Positions 1 to 6,367 of a DNA stretch of 14,392 nt are shown here, piece by piece (the stretch's first letter is position 1; the number at the start of each line of letters is the position of its first letter). The translations under genes were made by a program, and so were the position numbers. This stretch comes from an uncultured Eubacteriales bacterium (GTDB lineage: Bacteria > Bacillota > Clostridia > Oscillospirales > Ruminococcaceae). Below the pieces are notes generated by a model. It made no database searches. It saw only the letters and a program-made list of their open reading frames with translations, and had not been told where the DNA came from. The stretch lies in contig CAUHFD010000051.1 in assembly GCA_959605275.1 (NCBI GenBank), forward strand, positions 1-14,392. Direction: 5' to 3'.

Positions 1-32
1 AATTCAAATTACTGCCTTATTAATCCGTGGCT

Positions 33-50
33 AAAAACGGAGGCGTTTTT
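33..50 (-). terminator. Weak hairpin at the end of the HAD gene
   Basis: AAAAACG (33-39) pairs with CGTTTTT (44-50) around a GAGG loop. Read on the minus strand it gives a 7-bp, A/T-rich stem that ends in five T and overlaps the stop codon of the HAD gene. The stem is weak, so this is only a possible rho-independent terminator. Confidence 0.3.
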
Positions 51-804
51 ATTTCTCGAAAAAGAGTTTGTTAATTGCTTGCGCAACGCCGAAGGTGTCG
101 CTTTGGGTACGAATAGTGGCAAAACGGTCAAATTCAGGCGGGGCGCTTTTCATGATAACGCTGATTCCGGTGTACTGAAGCATTTCAATGTCGTTTTCGC
201 TATCGCCGAAGGAGATGGTATGTTCACGCGGAATCCTAAGTCTCTCACATAATAATCGGATTCCCGTTGCTTTGTCGAATCCATCCGGAACGGTTTCTGT
301 ATAAGTAGGATGATAAATATTGCGGCAGCCGGGAAAATCGGCATCTTCATAAGAAGAAATATTTTGACAGAATGTCCATTTCGTAATTTCCATTTTGTCA
401 TAATTCTGATCAAGGTAAGTTTCAAAATCATTCGTAATATTGCAGATACCTTCCAATTCTCCGATTGCGTAATTGGTTTTAACGCCCTCAAACAGACAGG
501 GGATTTTATGAGCATCATAGAAACGTTTCGCCTGCATCAGTGCTTCTTTTGATATGCCTTCGTTGCACAGGATAGTATTTTTATATTCGATATAAGATGT
601 TCCTGCAATGATGCCGTCCCAATCGGCGGCTATATACGCATCCTCCGGGATGAATCCCTTGGAACGTCCGGTGTTCAGGAAAAGATAATGACCGAGTTCA
701 TGCACTTTTTTCAGTGCGGCTTTATTTTCTTCTGATACACCGTTGCAGGACAAAGTTCCATCATAGTCAAAGAATAAACAGTATTTTGCGGTTTTGTCTA
801 TCAT
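49..804 (-). CDS. Cof-type HAD-superfamily phosphatase
   Basis: A 251-residue protein with all four HAD motifs: DYDGT near residues 13-17 (Asp nucleophile and acid/base Asp), NTGRS near 44-48 (motif II Thr), the Lys of DKATG at about 178 (motif III), and GDSENDIEML at about 200-209 (metal-binding Asp pair). The large cap insert between motifs II and III fits subfamily IIB (Cof/YkrA type), soluble cytoplasmic enzymes that dephosphorylate sugar phosphates, nucleotides or cofactor precursors; the substrate cannot be read from sequence. The frame stays open upstream to 909, but the extension is Cys/Arg-rich and unlike the family. The ATG at 804 directly precedes the motif I strand and has AAAGGA 13 nt upstream, so I place the start there. 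It is transcribed away from mntP, with a 157-bp gap that may hold its own promoter. Confidence 0.9.
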   Translation of the reverse strand: MIDKTAKYCLFFDYDGTLSCNGVSEENKAALKKVHELGHYLFLNTGRSKGFIPEDAYIAADWDGIIAGTSYIEYKNTILCNEGISKEALMQAKRFYDAHKIPCLFEGVKTNYAIGELEGICNITNDFETYLDQNYDKMEITKWTFCQNISSYEDADFPGCRNIYHPTYTETVPDGFDKATGIRLLCERLRIPREHTISFGDSENDIEMLQYTGISVIMKSAPPEFDRFATIRTQSDTFGVAQAINKLFFEK

Positions 805-916
805 CTTTTTCAGCGATTCCTTTCTGAGTTTGGTGCAGCTTTGGACCAATGCTGCTTGTCTGAAACAACAAAAGCGAAGTTTGAAAGAAACGCAAGGTAA
901 GTATTTCAAACATTAC

Positions 917-945
917 TTATAATATGTAACATTACTTGTTGTCGA
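917..945 (-). promoter_or_regulatory. Possible promoter of the HAD gene, with direct repeat
   Basis: On the minus strand TCGACA (940-945) is followed by TTATAA (917-922) at 17 bp, or TATTAT (919-924) at 15 bp. Neither pairing is ideal. The sequence AACATTACTT occurs twice on the plus strand, at 909-918 and 928-937. The second copy lies in the spacer and the first just downstream of the -10, so it could be an operator. Confidence 0.35.
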
Positions 946-961
946 TGTATGAGCTACTACA

Positions 962-1531
962 TTATCCGAATAAGCCGATGCCGTCCAGAAATATTTTTAA
1001 TCCGATAAGAATTAAAATACAGCCGCCGAACAATTCCGCTTTTTGGTTGAGGAAGTCTCCGCATTTTTTACCGATTAATACAGCAATGATGCTGCATATA
1101 AAAGTAATTGCGGCAATAATGGAAACTGCGATAAAAATATTGACATTCATCGCGGCAAAGCTGACACCGACTGCGAGCGCATCAATGCTGGTTGCGATTG
1201 CCTGTACGAGCAGTAATTTAAAGGTCAGTTTGCGTGCAGCCGGAACGATTTCTTCCTCTTTTTTCAATGCGTCCCAAAGCATTTTTCCGCCGATAAAGCC
1301 TAATAGAATTAACGCAATCCAATGGTCGACAGCTGCCATGTATCCGGCAAACACAGAACCGGCGAAATAACCGATCAGCGGCATAACGCCTTGAAACAAT
1401 CCGAATGCAAAAGCGGTAGCGAGCGTTCCTTTCAGTTTCATCGGCTTCATTGTCATACCGTTTGTCATAGATACTGCGGAAGCGTCCATGGCAAGACCTA
1501 ATCCCAATAAAATAATTTCAATAATACTCAA
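962..1531 (-). CDS. mntP: Manganese efflux pump MntP
   Basis: An integral membrane protein of 189 residues with about six transmembrane segments and the two-repeat DUF204/MntP architecture. The first repeat has the signature GLGLAMDASAVSMTNG with an intramembrane Asp at about residue 16; the second has ATSIDALAVGVSF with Asp at about 117. Acidic residues at these positions are conserved in MntP and thought to carry Mn2+. The family exports manganese from the cytoplasm and protects against Mn excess. No ATG is available in frame. A TTG at 1546 has no ribosome binding site; a TTG at 1531 has GGACGG about 7 nt upstream and gives the usual family N-terminus (M-S-I-I-E-I-I-L-L), so I prefer 1531. 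The 70 bp between this start and the upstream terminator is too short for a yybP-ykoY manganese riboswitch. Confidence 0.9.
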   Translation of the reverse strand: MSIIEIILLGLGLAMDASAVSMTNGMTMKPMKLKGTLATAFAFGLFQGVMPLIGYFAGSVFAGYMAAVDHWIALILLGFIGGKMLWDALKKEEEIVPAARKLTFKLLLVQAIATSIDALAVGVSFAAMNVNIFIAVSIIAAITFICSIIAVLIGKKCGDFLNQKAELFGGCILILIGLKIFLDGIGLFG

Positions 1532-1600
1532 AATAACACCGTCCAATTAAAAATCTTATTTCATATTTATGTCACTTCGGCAGATATTATCCGTGAATAA

Positions 1601-1627
1601 AAAAGTACAGGGAAACCCTGTACTTTT
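1601..1627 (-). terminator. Rho-independent terminator of the DUF4870-like gene
   Basis: A perfect 12-bp stem, AAAAGTACAGGG (1601-1612) with CCCTGTACTTTT (1616-1627), closes a 3-nt loop. Read on the minus strand the second arm runs into TTTTTTATTC. It begins 6 bp past the stop codon of the gene ending at 1633. Transcription from that gene into mntP should therefore largely stop here. Confidence 0.9.
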
Positions 1628-1632
1628 GGTTT

Positions 1633-2043
1633 TTATTCGGCATCAAAATCTTCTGCTTTTTCTTCTGGTTTGTAAATCTTAATTTCACCAAAAACCGGTA
1701 TCTTTTTTTGTTTGTGGCAGAATACATGGATGATGCCGACAATATGACAGATAAAAAAGAACAGGTTGAAGATAGCGAAAACAAATAAAAGTACGGTATA
1801 CATGATCGGAGAGGCAAATTGTAAAATCAATCCGATAATCGCTAAAACCATGCCGACGATAAATTCAATAATAAACAGGACTAAACCCTGATTGACATGG
1901 TAAGAAACAAAATCGTCTTTTTTCTTTTTTAATAAAGGAATAAAAAGAAGAATACTAAGATAGCATAAAAGCGCCAGCAGGGTATCATGTGTTTTCGGGT
2001 CATTTGTGCGGTCTGTACGGTCTGTACGGTCTGTTTCGTCCAT
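1633..2043 (-). CDS. DUF4870/Tic20-like small membrane protein
   Basis: A 136-residue protein with three predicted transmembrane segments at about residues 22-38, 52-78 and 81-107, and a charged C-terminal tail. The loop DFVSYHVNQGL after helix 1 and the tail segment IPVFGEIKIYK resemble DUF4870/Tic20-like proteins, whose function is not established. The hydrophilic N-terminus holds a threefold DRT repeat. The ATG at 2043 is chosen because the preceding residues have no family resemblance and because the AAAGGA is 12 nt upstream. An in-frame ATG at 2055 lies directly against that Shine-Dalgarno sequence and is unlikely to be used. The gene has its own near-consensus promoter, a leader of about 125 nt with a hairpin, and a strong terminator, so it looks monocistronic and well expressed. 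Confidence 0.75.
   Translation of the reverse strand: MDETDRTDRTDRTNDPKTHDTLLALLCYLSILLFIPLLKKKKDDFVSYHVNQGLVLFIIEFIVGMVLAIIGLILQFASPIMYTVLLFVFAIFNLFFFICHIVGIIHVFCHKQKKIPVFGEIKIYKPEEKAEDFDAE
2009..2035 (-). repeat. Three 9-bp tandem repeats inside a coding region
   Basis: CGGTCTGTA occurs at 2009-2017 and 2018-2026, and again with one change (CGGTCTGTT) at 2027-2035. On the coding strand it encodes the tandem Thr-Asp-Arg units in the N-terminus of the DUF4870-like protein. The unit is a multiple of three, so gain or loss of copies keeps the frame. Confidence 0.9.
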
Positions 2044-2080
2044 GAAAATCACCATTCCTTTTTGCATTTGCTTCGGTATT

Positions 2081-2109
2081 GTCTTAGCTTTTGCGAAACT
2101 GTCTAAGAC
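2081..2109 (-). promoter_or_regulatory. Leader hairpin upstream of the DUF4870-like gene
   Basis: GTCTTAG (2081-2087) pairs with CTAAGAC (2103-2109) around a 15-nt loop, within the roughly 125-nt transcribed leader and about 20 nt before the Shine-Dalgarno sequence. It has no U-tract and matches no riboswitch I recognise. It could affect translation or mRNA stability. Confidence 0.5.
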
Positions 2110-2175
2110 CAAGGGAACAAATGAAGCGCGAAATATTGTTTTGCACTCGAAAGTTCTTTTCCTGTGAAGGCATTT

Positions 2176-2204
2176 AGTATAGCATAATGATCAAAATTTG
2201 TCAA
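2176..2204 (-). promoter_or_regulatory. Strong sigma-A promoter for the DUF4870-like gene
   Basis: On the minus strand, perfect TTGACA (2199-2204), a 17-bp spacer, then TATACT (2176-2181). This is the best promoter match in the window. It starts immediately after the dacA stop codon and predicts a start near 2169, giving a leader of about 125 nt. Confidence 0.85.
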
Positions 2205-2218
2205 TTTCTGCAAACGAG

Positions 2219-3589
2219 TTATAATTTGCGTCTGGGAGCAACTCGTTTCCTTTTTTTCTTTTTCTTGTTGTACAGAATGATCAAGGTTACATAAGTCAGC
2301 AAGAATATAACAATAATTACGATTGCCCATTTAAAATATGACGAAGTGAAAAAGCTTTTTACCGAATAAAGCAGATATAAAATGGTGCTGCGTTCTACCG
2401 ATTCAGAGGCAACAAGGTCTACCGTGGCAATTACTTCATCGGCAAGTTTTAAATCCAGTGTACCGAGTACCTGTCCCTTTTTTACTGGCGCGAAAATATT
2501 CTCGTTGATGTGGGGAACTTTTTGTACCGAGCTGACGTCAACATGCTTGGGAAGTAGGGTGACAATATCGTCTTTCGGGACCAGCAATAATGTATCTTTA
2601 TCTTTCCCCAATTGGATCGGAGCTTGTCCGGCGGCGGTTGATGTCGTTAAGATGGTTTTTTGCTCAAAGGTGTTGAATACCCACTTATATATATTCTTAT
2701 GGTCGAGGCAGGCAAGATTATCTGAAATGATTTCTCCGGTATCATATTTATAAGGGGCTTTCATAGTGATGAGCAGATAGTTGTAATTGTTGTATTCCGC
2801 CATAGAAATCAAATTTCTGCCGGATTCGGTTGTGGTACCGGTTTTGAAGCCTTTCGCATAAGCGTAATAATTTGAGTTGGATTTAAACAGCATTGGGTTA
2901 GTATGGGAAATGGTGCGTGTTTGGGAATGTTTGTTGGTGGCGGGCATGGTATACTGCACGGTAGTTGCTATTTTAAGAAACAACGGATATTTGTCAATCG
3001 CATATTTTGTGATCTTATAAAGATCATGAACGGTTGTGACTTGTCCGTCTTCATGCAATCCATGTGCATTTTTAAAGACGGTGTTTGTGGCTCCTAATTC
3101 TTTTGCTTTGGCGTTCATCATGTTGACAAACCGGGGAATATTATCGGCATCGGCAATGCTGTCGTCCCCACCGTTGCCGACATAATCGGCAAGCATGTTT
3201 GCTGCTTCACAGGCAGAACGCAGCATAGTGGCATAAAGTAGATCAATTGCTCGTACTTGTTCGTTTGCCATGATGTTGGCATGAGAAGCGCCTTTGAGAT
3301 AAAGCTCATCAAAAATGTATTGCTTTCCGGTAATAACAGTGCTTTCTAACTCTGCCTCCGGGATGGCTTCCAATACAAGCAGACAGGTCATAATTTTGGT
3401 TAGTGAAGCAGGATAAAGCTGTTTGTCCGCATTTTTTTCATAGATGATCTTACCGGAATCCATACTGACCAGTAAAGCGCTTTCGCTGGATACTGTAAAG
3501 TCAGGAACATATGCGGCATCTGCCGCTAAATTCGGTATACAAAGTATTACGATACAAAACGAAAGAACAGTGGCAATAAATCTACGCAT
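2219..3589 (-). CDS. dacA: D-alanyl-D-alanine carboxypeptidase (penicillin-binding protein, S11 family)
   Basis: A 456-residue secreted, membrane-anchored PBP5/DacA-type enzyme that removes the terminal D-Ala from peptidoglycan stem peptides. A signal peptide spans about residues 1-26 (charged start, hydrophobic core, AADAA cleavage region). The catalytic S-x-x-K is SLTK at 62-65, and KTGTT at 249-253 is the third motif. The second motif, normally S-x-N, reads S-A-C at 125-127 (RSACEAAN), an apparent Asn-to-Cys change. A PBP5 C-terminal domain follows, then one transmembrane helix near the C-terminus and a very basic tail. The frame is open upstream to 3736, but ATG 3589 begins the signal peptide and has AAAGGA 8 nt upstream. 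Which of the several Clostridia S11 paralogues this is cannot be settled. Confidence 0.9.
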   Translation of the reverse strand: MRRFIATVLSFCIVILCIPNLAADAAYVPDFTVSSESALLVSMDSGKIIYEKNADKQLYPASLTKIMTCLLVLEAIPEAELESTVITGKQYIFDELYLKGASHANIMANEQVRAIDLLYATMLRSACEAANMLADYVGNGGDDSIADADNIPRFVNMMNAKAKELGATNTVFKNAHGLHEDGQVTTVHDLYKITKYAIDKYPLFLKIATTVQYTMPATNKHSQTRTISHTNPMLFKSNSNYYAYAKGFKTGTTTESGRNLISMAEYNNYNYLLITMKAPYKYDTGEIISDNLACLDHKNIYKWVFNTFEQKTILTTSTAAGQAPIQLGKDKDTLLLVPKDDIVTLLPKHVDVSSVQKVPHINENIFAPVKKGQVLGTLDLKLADEVIATVDLVASESVERSTILYLLYSVKSFFTSSYFKWAIVIIVIFLLTYVTLIILYNKKKKKRKRVAPRRKL

Positions 3590-3750
3590 ATCAGTAATCC
3601 TTTCTATCGGAACATGAAGTTTTCTATCAATGAGAAGAAATATATCGTTGAGATAAAATCTTATTATCAGTATAACCCGGGAATTTGTTTTCAAACAGCA
3701 TTTGAGCTTTTGCTGCATTCTCGCCCAGTGAAACATCTACTTTACTCTTT

Positions 3751-3759
3751 ATTATAACA
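3751..3759 (-). promoter_or_regulatory. Possible extended -10 promoter for dacA
   Basis: The minus strand reads TGTTATAAT here, an extended -10 (TGn plus TATAAT) with no good -35 upstream. It would give a dacA leader of about 155 nt. The same sequence is part of a repeated AT-rich motif in the adjacent repeat region, so the match may be incidental. Confidence 0.35.
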
Positions 3760-3780
3760 TAAACAACTGGCACAGCGAAG
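3751..3780 (+). repeat. 30-bp direct repeat, copy 1
   Basis: This 30-bp stretch, starting ATTATAACATAAAC and ending GCACAGCGAAG, matches 3938-3967 at 28 of 30 positions. It joins one AT-rich boundary motif to the beginning of a GC-richer palindrome block. Confidence 0.85.
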
Positions 3781-3895
3781 CTGAGCATTAGCGCCGTTTT
3801 GTGTGCTGCACATACTGCGCTTGGCTATTGCCCTTGCCACCAAATATAACCGGCGGCATTTCGGCATAGCCGAAACCGTGCAAAGCCCATTTAAA

Positions 3896-3943
3896 AATGT
3901 TTCAATGTTCTCAAAAGCGCATCGTGCTTTTGAGGTTATTATA
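3896..3943 (+). repeat. 48-bp direct repeat with hairpin, copy 1
   Basis: Identical over 48 bp to 3973-4020, with a 77-bp period. The core is a palindrome: CTCAAAAGC and GCTTTTGAG pair perfectly over 9 bp, extendable to 11 bp through a G-T wobble and a C-G pair around a 3-nt loop. It ends in GGTTATTATA, not a T-run, so it is not a typical terminator. Confidence 0.9.
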
Positions 3944-3967
3944 ACATAAACCACTTGCACAGCGAAG
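3938..3967 (+). repeat. 30-bp direct repeat, copy 2
   Basis: Matches 3751-3780 with two substitutions. It overlaps the end of the first 48-bp repeat by 6 bp, so the repeated elements abut each other and are not randomly scattered. Confidence 0.85.
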
Positions 3968-3972
3968 CGAGC

Positions 3973-4020
3973 AATGTTTCAATGTTCTCAAAAGCGCATC
4001 GTGCTTTTGAGGTTATTATA
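3973..4020 (+). repeat. 48-bp direct repeat with hairpin, copy 2
   Basis: Second exact copy of the 48-bp unit at 3896-3943, carrying the same 9- to 11-bp hairpin. After the shared GGTTATTATA the copies differ by one base (ACATAA versus TCATAA) before diverging. Confidence 0.9.
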
Positions 4021-4082
4021 TCATAATTGAAATGACAAGTCAAAATTTTCCTTTCATTCCGAATGTGCTTCGACATCCGCAG

Positions 4083-4098
4083 TATTTATTAATAAATA
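4083..4098. repeat. 16-bp perfect palindrome
   Basis: TATTTATTAATAAATA is its own reverse complement. It lies in the most AT-rich part of the repeat region. It could bind a dimeric protein or simply reflect low complexity. Confidence 0.5.
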
Positions 4099-4123
4099 AT
4101 TCATATTTTGCGCCGGAATATTT

Positions 4124-4140
4124 ATTATAATAAAAAGCAA
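4124..4140 (+). repeat. 17-bp direct repeat, copy 1
   Basis: ATTATAATAAAAAGCAA is identical to 4250-4266, 126 bp downstream. The two copies flank a block of three small hairpins. Each copy contains a perfect TATAAT. Confidence 0.85.
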
Positions 4141-4249
4141 GGCAGATGCATTTGCATCTACACGCCGCACAAAATGCGGCTTTGACGGCACAACGTGCCG
4201 ATGCTTTTCTATTGTTATGCCGCTTCACTTCGTTTCGCGAGGTGTTTGC

Positions 4250-4266
4250 ATTATAATAAAAAGCAA
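4250..4266 (+). repeat. 17-bp direct repeat, copy 2, possible metY -10
   Basis: Second copy of ATTATAATAAAAAGCAA, ending 36 bp before metY. Its TATAAT (4252-4257) is well placed to serve as the metY -10 element, but I see no good -35 sequence about 17 bp upstream. Confidence 0.7.
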
Positions 4267-4302
4267 AGTGATTTGACTGCGTGAAAGGGATGAACTCGTT
4301 AT

Positions 4303-5586
4303 ATGCACAGAAAATATAAACTTGCGACCATAGCGATACACGGAGGGTATCAGACAGAGCCTACCACCAAGTCGGTATCGGTACCTCTTTATCAAACAAA
4401 TGCCTATGAGTTCGACAGTACGGAACATGCTAAAAATCTGTTTGAGCTAAAAGAGGATGGAAATATCTATACTCGTCTGACTAATCCGACCAATGCGGTA
4501 TTGGAACAACGTATTGCCGAGCTGGACGGTGGCGTCGGAGCAGTCGCGTTTTCATCAGGACATGCGGCTATTTTCGGGACGCTTGCTAATTTGTGTTCTG
4601 CCGGGGATGAAATCGTGGCATCGAATGCCATTTACGGCGGAGCGATTAATATGCTGGGTGTTTCACTGGATCGTTTGGGCATCAAAGTGACATTTGTCAA
4701 TCCCGATGATTTTGAAGCGTGGGAAACGGCGATCACCGAAAAAACCAAAGCGCTGTTTTTTGAAATCGTAGGAAACCCCAATGCCAATGTTGCAGACATT
4801 GAAAAAATTGCTGCAATCGGTCATAAATATGGGATACCGGTGATTGCGGATTCTACCTTTACCACTCCTTATCTTTGCCGCCCGATTGCCTTTGGAGCGG
4901 ATATTGTGATTCATTCCGCCACTAAATTTTTAGGAGGACACTCCAACGCCATGAGCGGCATCGTTGTGGACAGCGGAAATTTCGTCTATAAAGATAATGC
5001 ACGCTTCCCGTTGTACAACGAGCCCGACCAAAGCTATCACGGGATGGTGTTTGCTGATTTGGGCAAGGCGGCGTTTATCTCTCGTCTCAGAACTTTGATT
5101 TTACGGGACTTCGGCGCGTGCAGCTCGCCGTTTAATTCCTTTATGATATTGCAGGGGGTGGAGACCTTGCCTCTGCGGATGCAGAAGCATTGCGAGAACG
5201 CGCAGAAGGTGGCTGAATTTTTGGAACAGAATCCACAGGTGGATTTTGTTAATTATCCGGGATTGCCGAGCAGTCCGTATTATGAATTAAGCAAAAAATA
5301 CCTGCCGAACGGCTGTGGTTCTGTATTTACTTTCGGACTGAAGGGTGGTCGGAAAGCCGGCGCTGCATTTATCGACAGTCTGAAGCTGTTAAAGAATGTG
5401 GCAAATGTAGGAGATATTCGTTCGTTAGTGATCCATCCGGCAACGACCACGCATAGCCAGCTGACTGCTGAACAGTTAGAAGCCGCCGGAATTACAGAGG
5501 GCACTGTCCGTTTATCTATCGGCATAGAGGATATCTCGGATATCTTAGAGGATTTGGATCAGGCTATCATGCATGCGGCAGAATAG
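4303..5586 (+). CDS. metY: O-acetylhomoserine sulfhydrylase / aminocarboxypropyltransferase
   Basis: A 427-residue PLP enzyme of the Cys/Met metabolism family, of the size and pattern of MetY. It makes homocysteine from O-acetyl-L-homoserine and sulfide in the cytoplasm, giving direct sulfhydrylation for methionine synthesis. The N-terminal ATIAIHGGYQ and YTRLTNPT (56-63, residues that contact PLP phosphate from the partner subunit) are typical. The PLP-binding Lys is K208 in HSATKFLGGH, and the Asp that contacts the pyridine nitrogen is D183 in IADSTF. The C-terminal stretch SLVIHPATTTHSQL and VRLSIGIED is classic for the family. AAAGGG lies 12 nt before ATG 4303. No SAM riboswitch or T-box is visible upstream, where the repeat mosaic ends. 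The next gene starts 63 bp downstream with no terminator between, so they may be cotranscribed. Confidence 0.95.
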   Translation: MHRKYKLATIAIHGGYQTEPTTKSVSVPLYQTNAYEFDSTEHAKNLFELKEDGNIYTRLTNPTNAVLEQRIAELDGGVGAVAFSSGHAAIFGTLANLCSAGDEIVASNAIYGGAINMLGVSLDRLGIKVTFVNPDDFEAWETAITEKTKALFFEIVGNPNANVADIEKIAAIGHKYGIPVIADSTFTTPYLCRPIAFGADIVIHSATKFLGGHSNAMSGIVVDSGNFVYKDNARFPLYNEPDQSYHGMVFADLGKAAFISRLRTLILRDFGACSSPFNSFMILQGVETLPLRMQKHCENAQKVAEFLEQNPQVDFVNYPGLPSSPYYELSKKYLPNGCGSVFTFGLKGGRKAGAAFIDSLKLLKNVANVGDIRSLVIHPATTTHSQLTAEQLEAAGITEGTVRLSIGIEDISDILEDLDQAIMHAAE

Positions 5587-5649
5587 AAACCGGTGCAGGA
5601 ATAGTTGGACGGATGGTAAAATGAGAAGTAAAAAAGGAATGATGGCGTT

Positions 5650-6354
5650 ATGATTTATATCACCGGTGATTTGCACGGGGAGATCGAACGGCTGGAAAGC
5701 AAAGCAGTCAAAAAATTAAAAAAAGGCGATACGCTGATTGTTTGCGGAGATTTCGGCTTTGTTTGGGATGGCTCCGAGCGTGAAAAAAAGGTGCTGAAAA
5801 AATTAGGAAAGCAAAAGTATCGCATCCTATTTGTTGCCGGATGTCATGATAATTACGATTTGCTGGAATCTTACCCTACGGTCGAATTGTGCGGCGGACA
5901 GGCAAGGCAGATATCCGGGAATTTATATGAGCTGCTGCGGGGCGAAATCTATGAAATTGACGGGAAAACCGTGTTTGCGTTCGGCGGTGGAACCAGTGAC
6001 GATGAACATCTTCGCGAGGAGGGCGTGACGTGGTGGAAGAATGAAATGCCCGACGATACCGAGTATGAGCGCGCGATTCAAAACCTTGCTGCACATCATA
6101 ATGAGATTGATTACATTGTGACTCATGACATGTCAACATCGATGAAACAATTTATCAATATCAAAGAGAACGATAATGAGGTAGAAAAAATACATGCTTT
6201 TTTAAATGCACTCAGTAAAAATGTGAAGTTTGGTTATTGGTTTTTTGGAAAATATCATCAGGATAAACAGATTCCGCCTCGTTATTACGCCATGTTCCGT
6301 AATGTAATCTTAGCGCCGGGACAGGAAGTAAAAAAGAAAAAATCGGCGCATTGA
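5650..6354 (+). CDS. Calcineurin-like metallophosphoesterase with altered metal-site motifs
   Basis: A 234-residue cytoplasmic protein with the metallophosphoesterase fold. GDLHG at 6-10 supplies D7 and H9, GDFGF at 33-37 supplies D34, FAFGGG is at 109-114, VTHD at 157-160 supplies H159, and FGKYH at 199-203 supplies H203. Two positions depart from the usual motifs. The GNHD/E motif reads GCHDN (C65), losing the Asn, and the final GHxH reads GKYH (K201), losing the first His. In characterised relatives both residues contact the di-metal centre. The protein may have reduced or changed activity, or these may be subfamily traits. AAAGGA lies 11 nt before ATG 5650. It follows metY by 63 bp and is closed by a strong terminator. 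The substrate is unknown. Confidence 0.8.
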   Translation: MIYITGDLHGEIERLESKAVKKLKKGDTLIVCGDFGFVWDGSEREKKVLKKLGKQKYRILFVAGCHDNYDLLESYPTVELCGGQARQISGNLYELLRGEIYEIDGKTVFAFGGGTSDDEHLREEGVTWWKNEMPDDTEYERAIQNLAAHHNEIDYIVTHDMSTSMKQFINIKENDNEVEKIHAFLNALSKNVKFGYWFFGKYHQDKQIPPRYYAMFRNVILAPGQEVKKKKSAH

Positions 6355-6367
6355 GGATATATTTTAA

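Larger units (their letters stand above)
3749..4266. repeat. Non-coding mosaic of short palindromes and AT-rich boundary motifs
   Basis: The 713 bp between the diverging dacA and metY genes hold no credible coding sequence. Five related AT-rich motifs (ATTATAACATAA, ATTATAACATAA, ATTATATCATAA, ATTATAATAAAA, ATTATAATAAAA) start at 3751, 3938, 4015, 4124 and 4250. Between them lie compact GC-richer hairpins: TTTCGGC/GCCGAAA near 3859-3875, two copies of a CTCAAAAGC/GCTTTTGAG hairpin, AGATGCA/TGCATCT near 4143-4158, CCGCA/TGCGG near 4163-4178 and CGGCAC/GTGCCG near 4185-4200. This resembles a cluster of small extragenic palindromic elements. I cannot name the family. Confidence 0.75.

Noticed and set aside
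805..909. N-terminal extension of the HAD phosphatase
   Set aside because: The added 35 residues are Cys/Arg-rich, unlike the family, and overlap the likely promoter region; ATG 804 starts right before motif I.
936..1370. 144-codon plus-strand open frame opposite mntP
   Set aside because: It is antisense to the mntP frame, which has clear family motifs; the plus-strand translation has none.
1532..1600. yybP-ykoY manganese riboswitch upstream of mntP
   Set aside because: Only about 70 bp separate the start from the upstream terminator, and the conserved core is absent.
2229..2239. Shared TGCGTCTGGGA at about 2228-2238 and 10547-10557
   Set aside because: An 11-bp match between the dacA coding end and an intergenic stretch, with no further similarity; consistent with chance.
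3742..3960. 72-codon minus-strand open frame within the repeat mosaic
   Set aside because: It runs through hairpins and repeated units, has a Cys/Arg-rich low-complexity translation, no convincing binding site, and overlaps the dacA promoter region. The similar 62-codon frame at 4040-4228 was rejected for the same reasons.
3896..4020. CRISPR array
   Set aside because: Only two copies of a 48-bp unit with a 29-bp interval that itself contains other repeats. No cas genes and no regular spacing.
4141..4302. SAM riboswitch upstream of metY
   Set aside because: No S-box core is visible; the hairpins present belong to the repeat mosaic.
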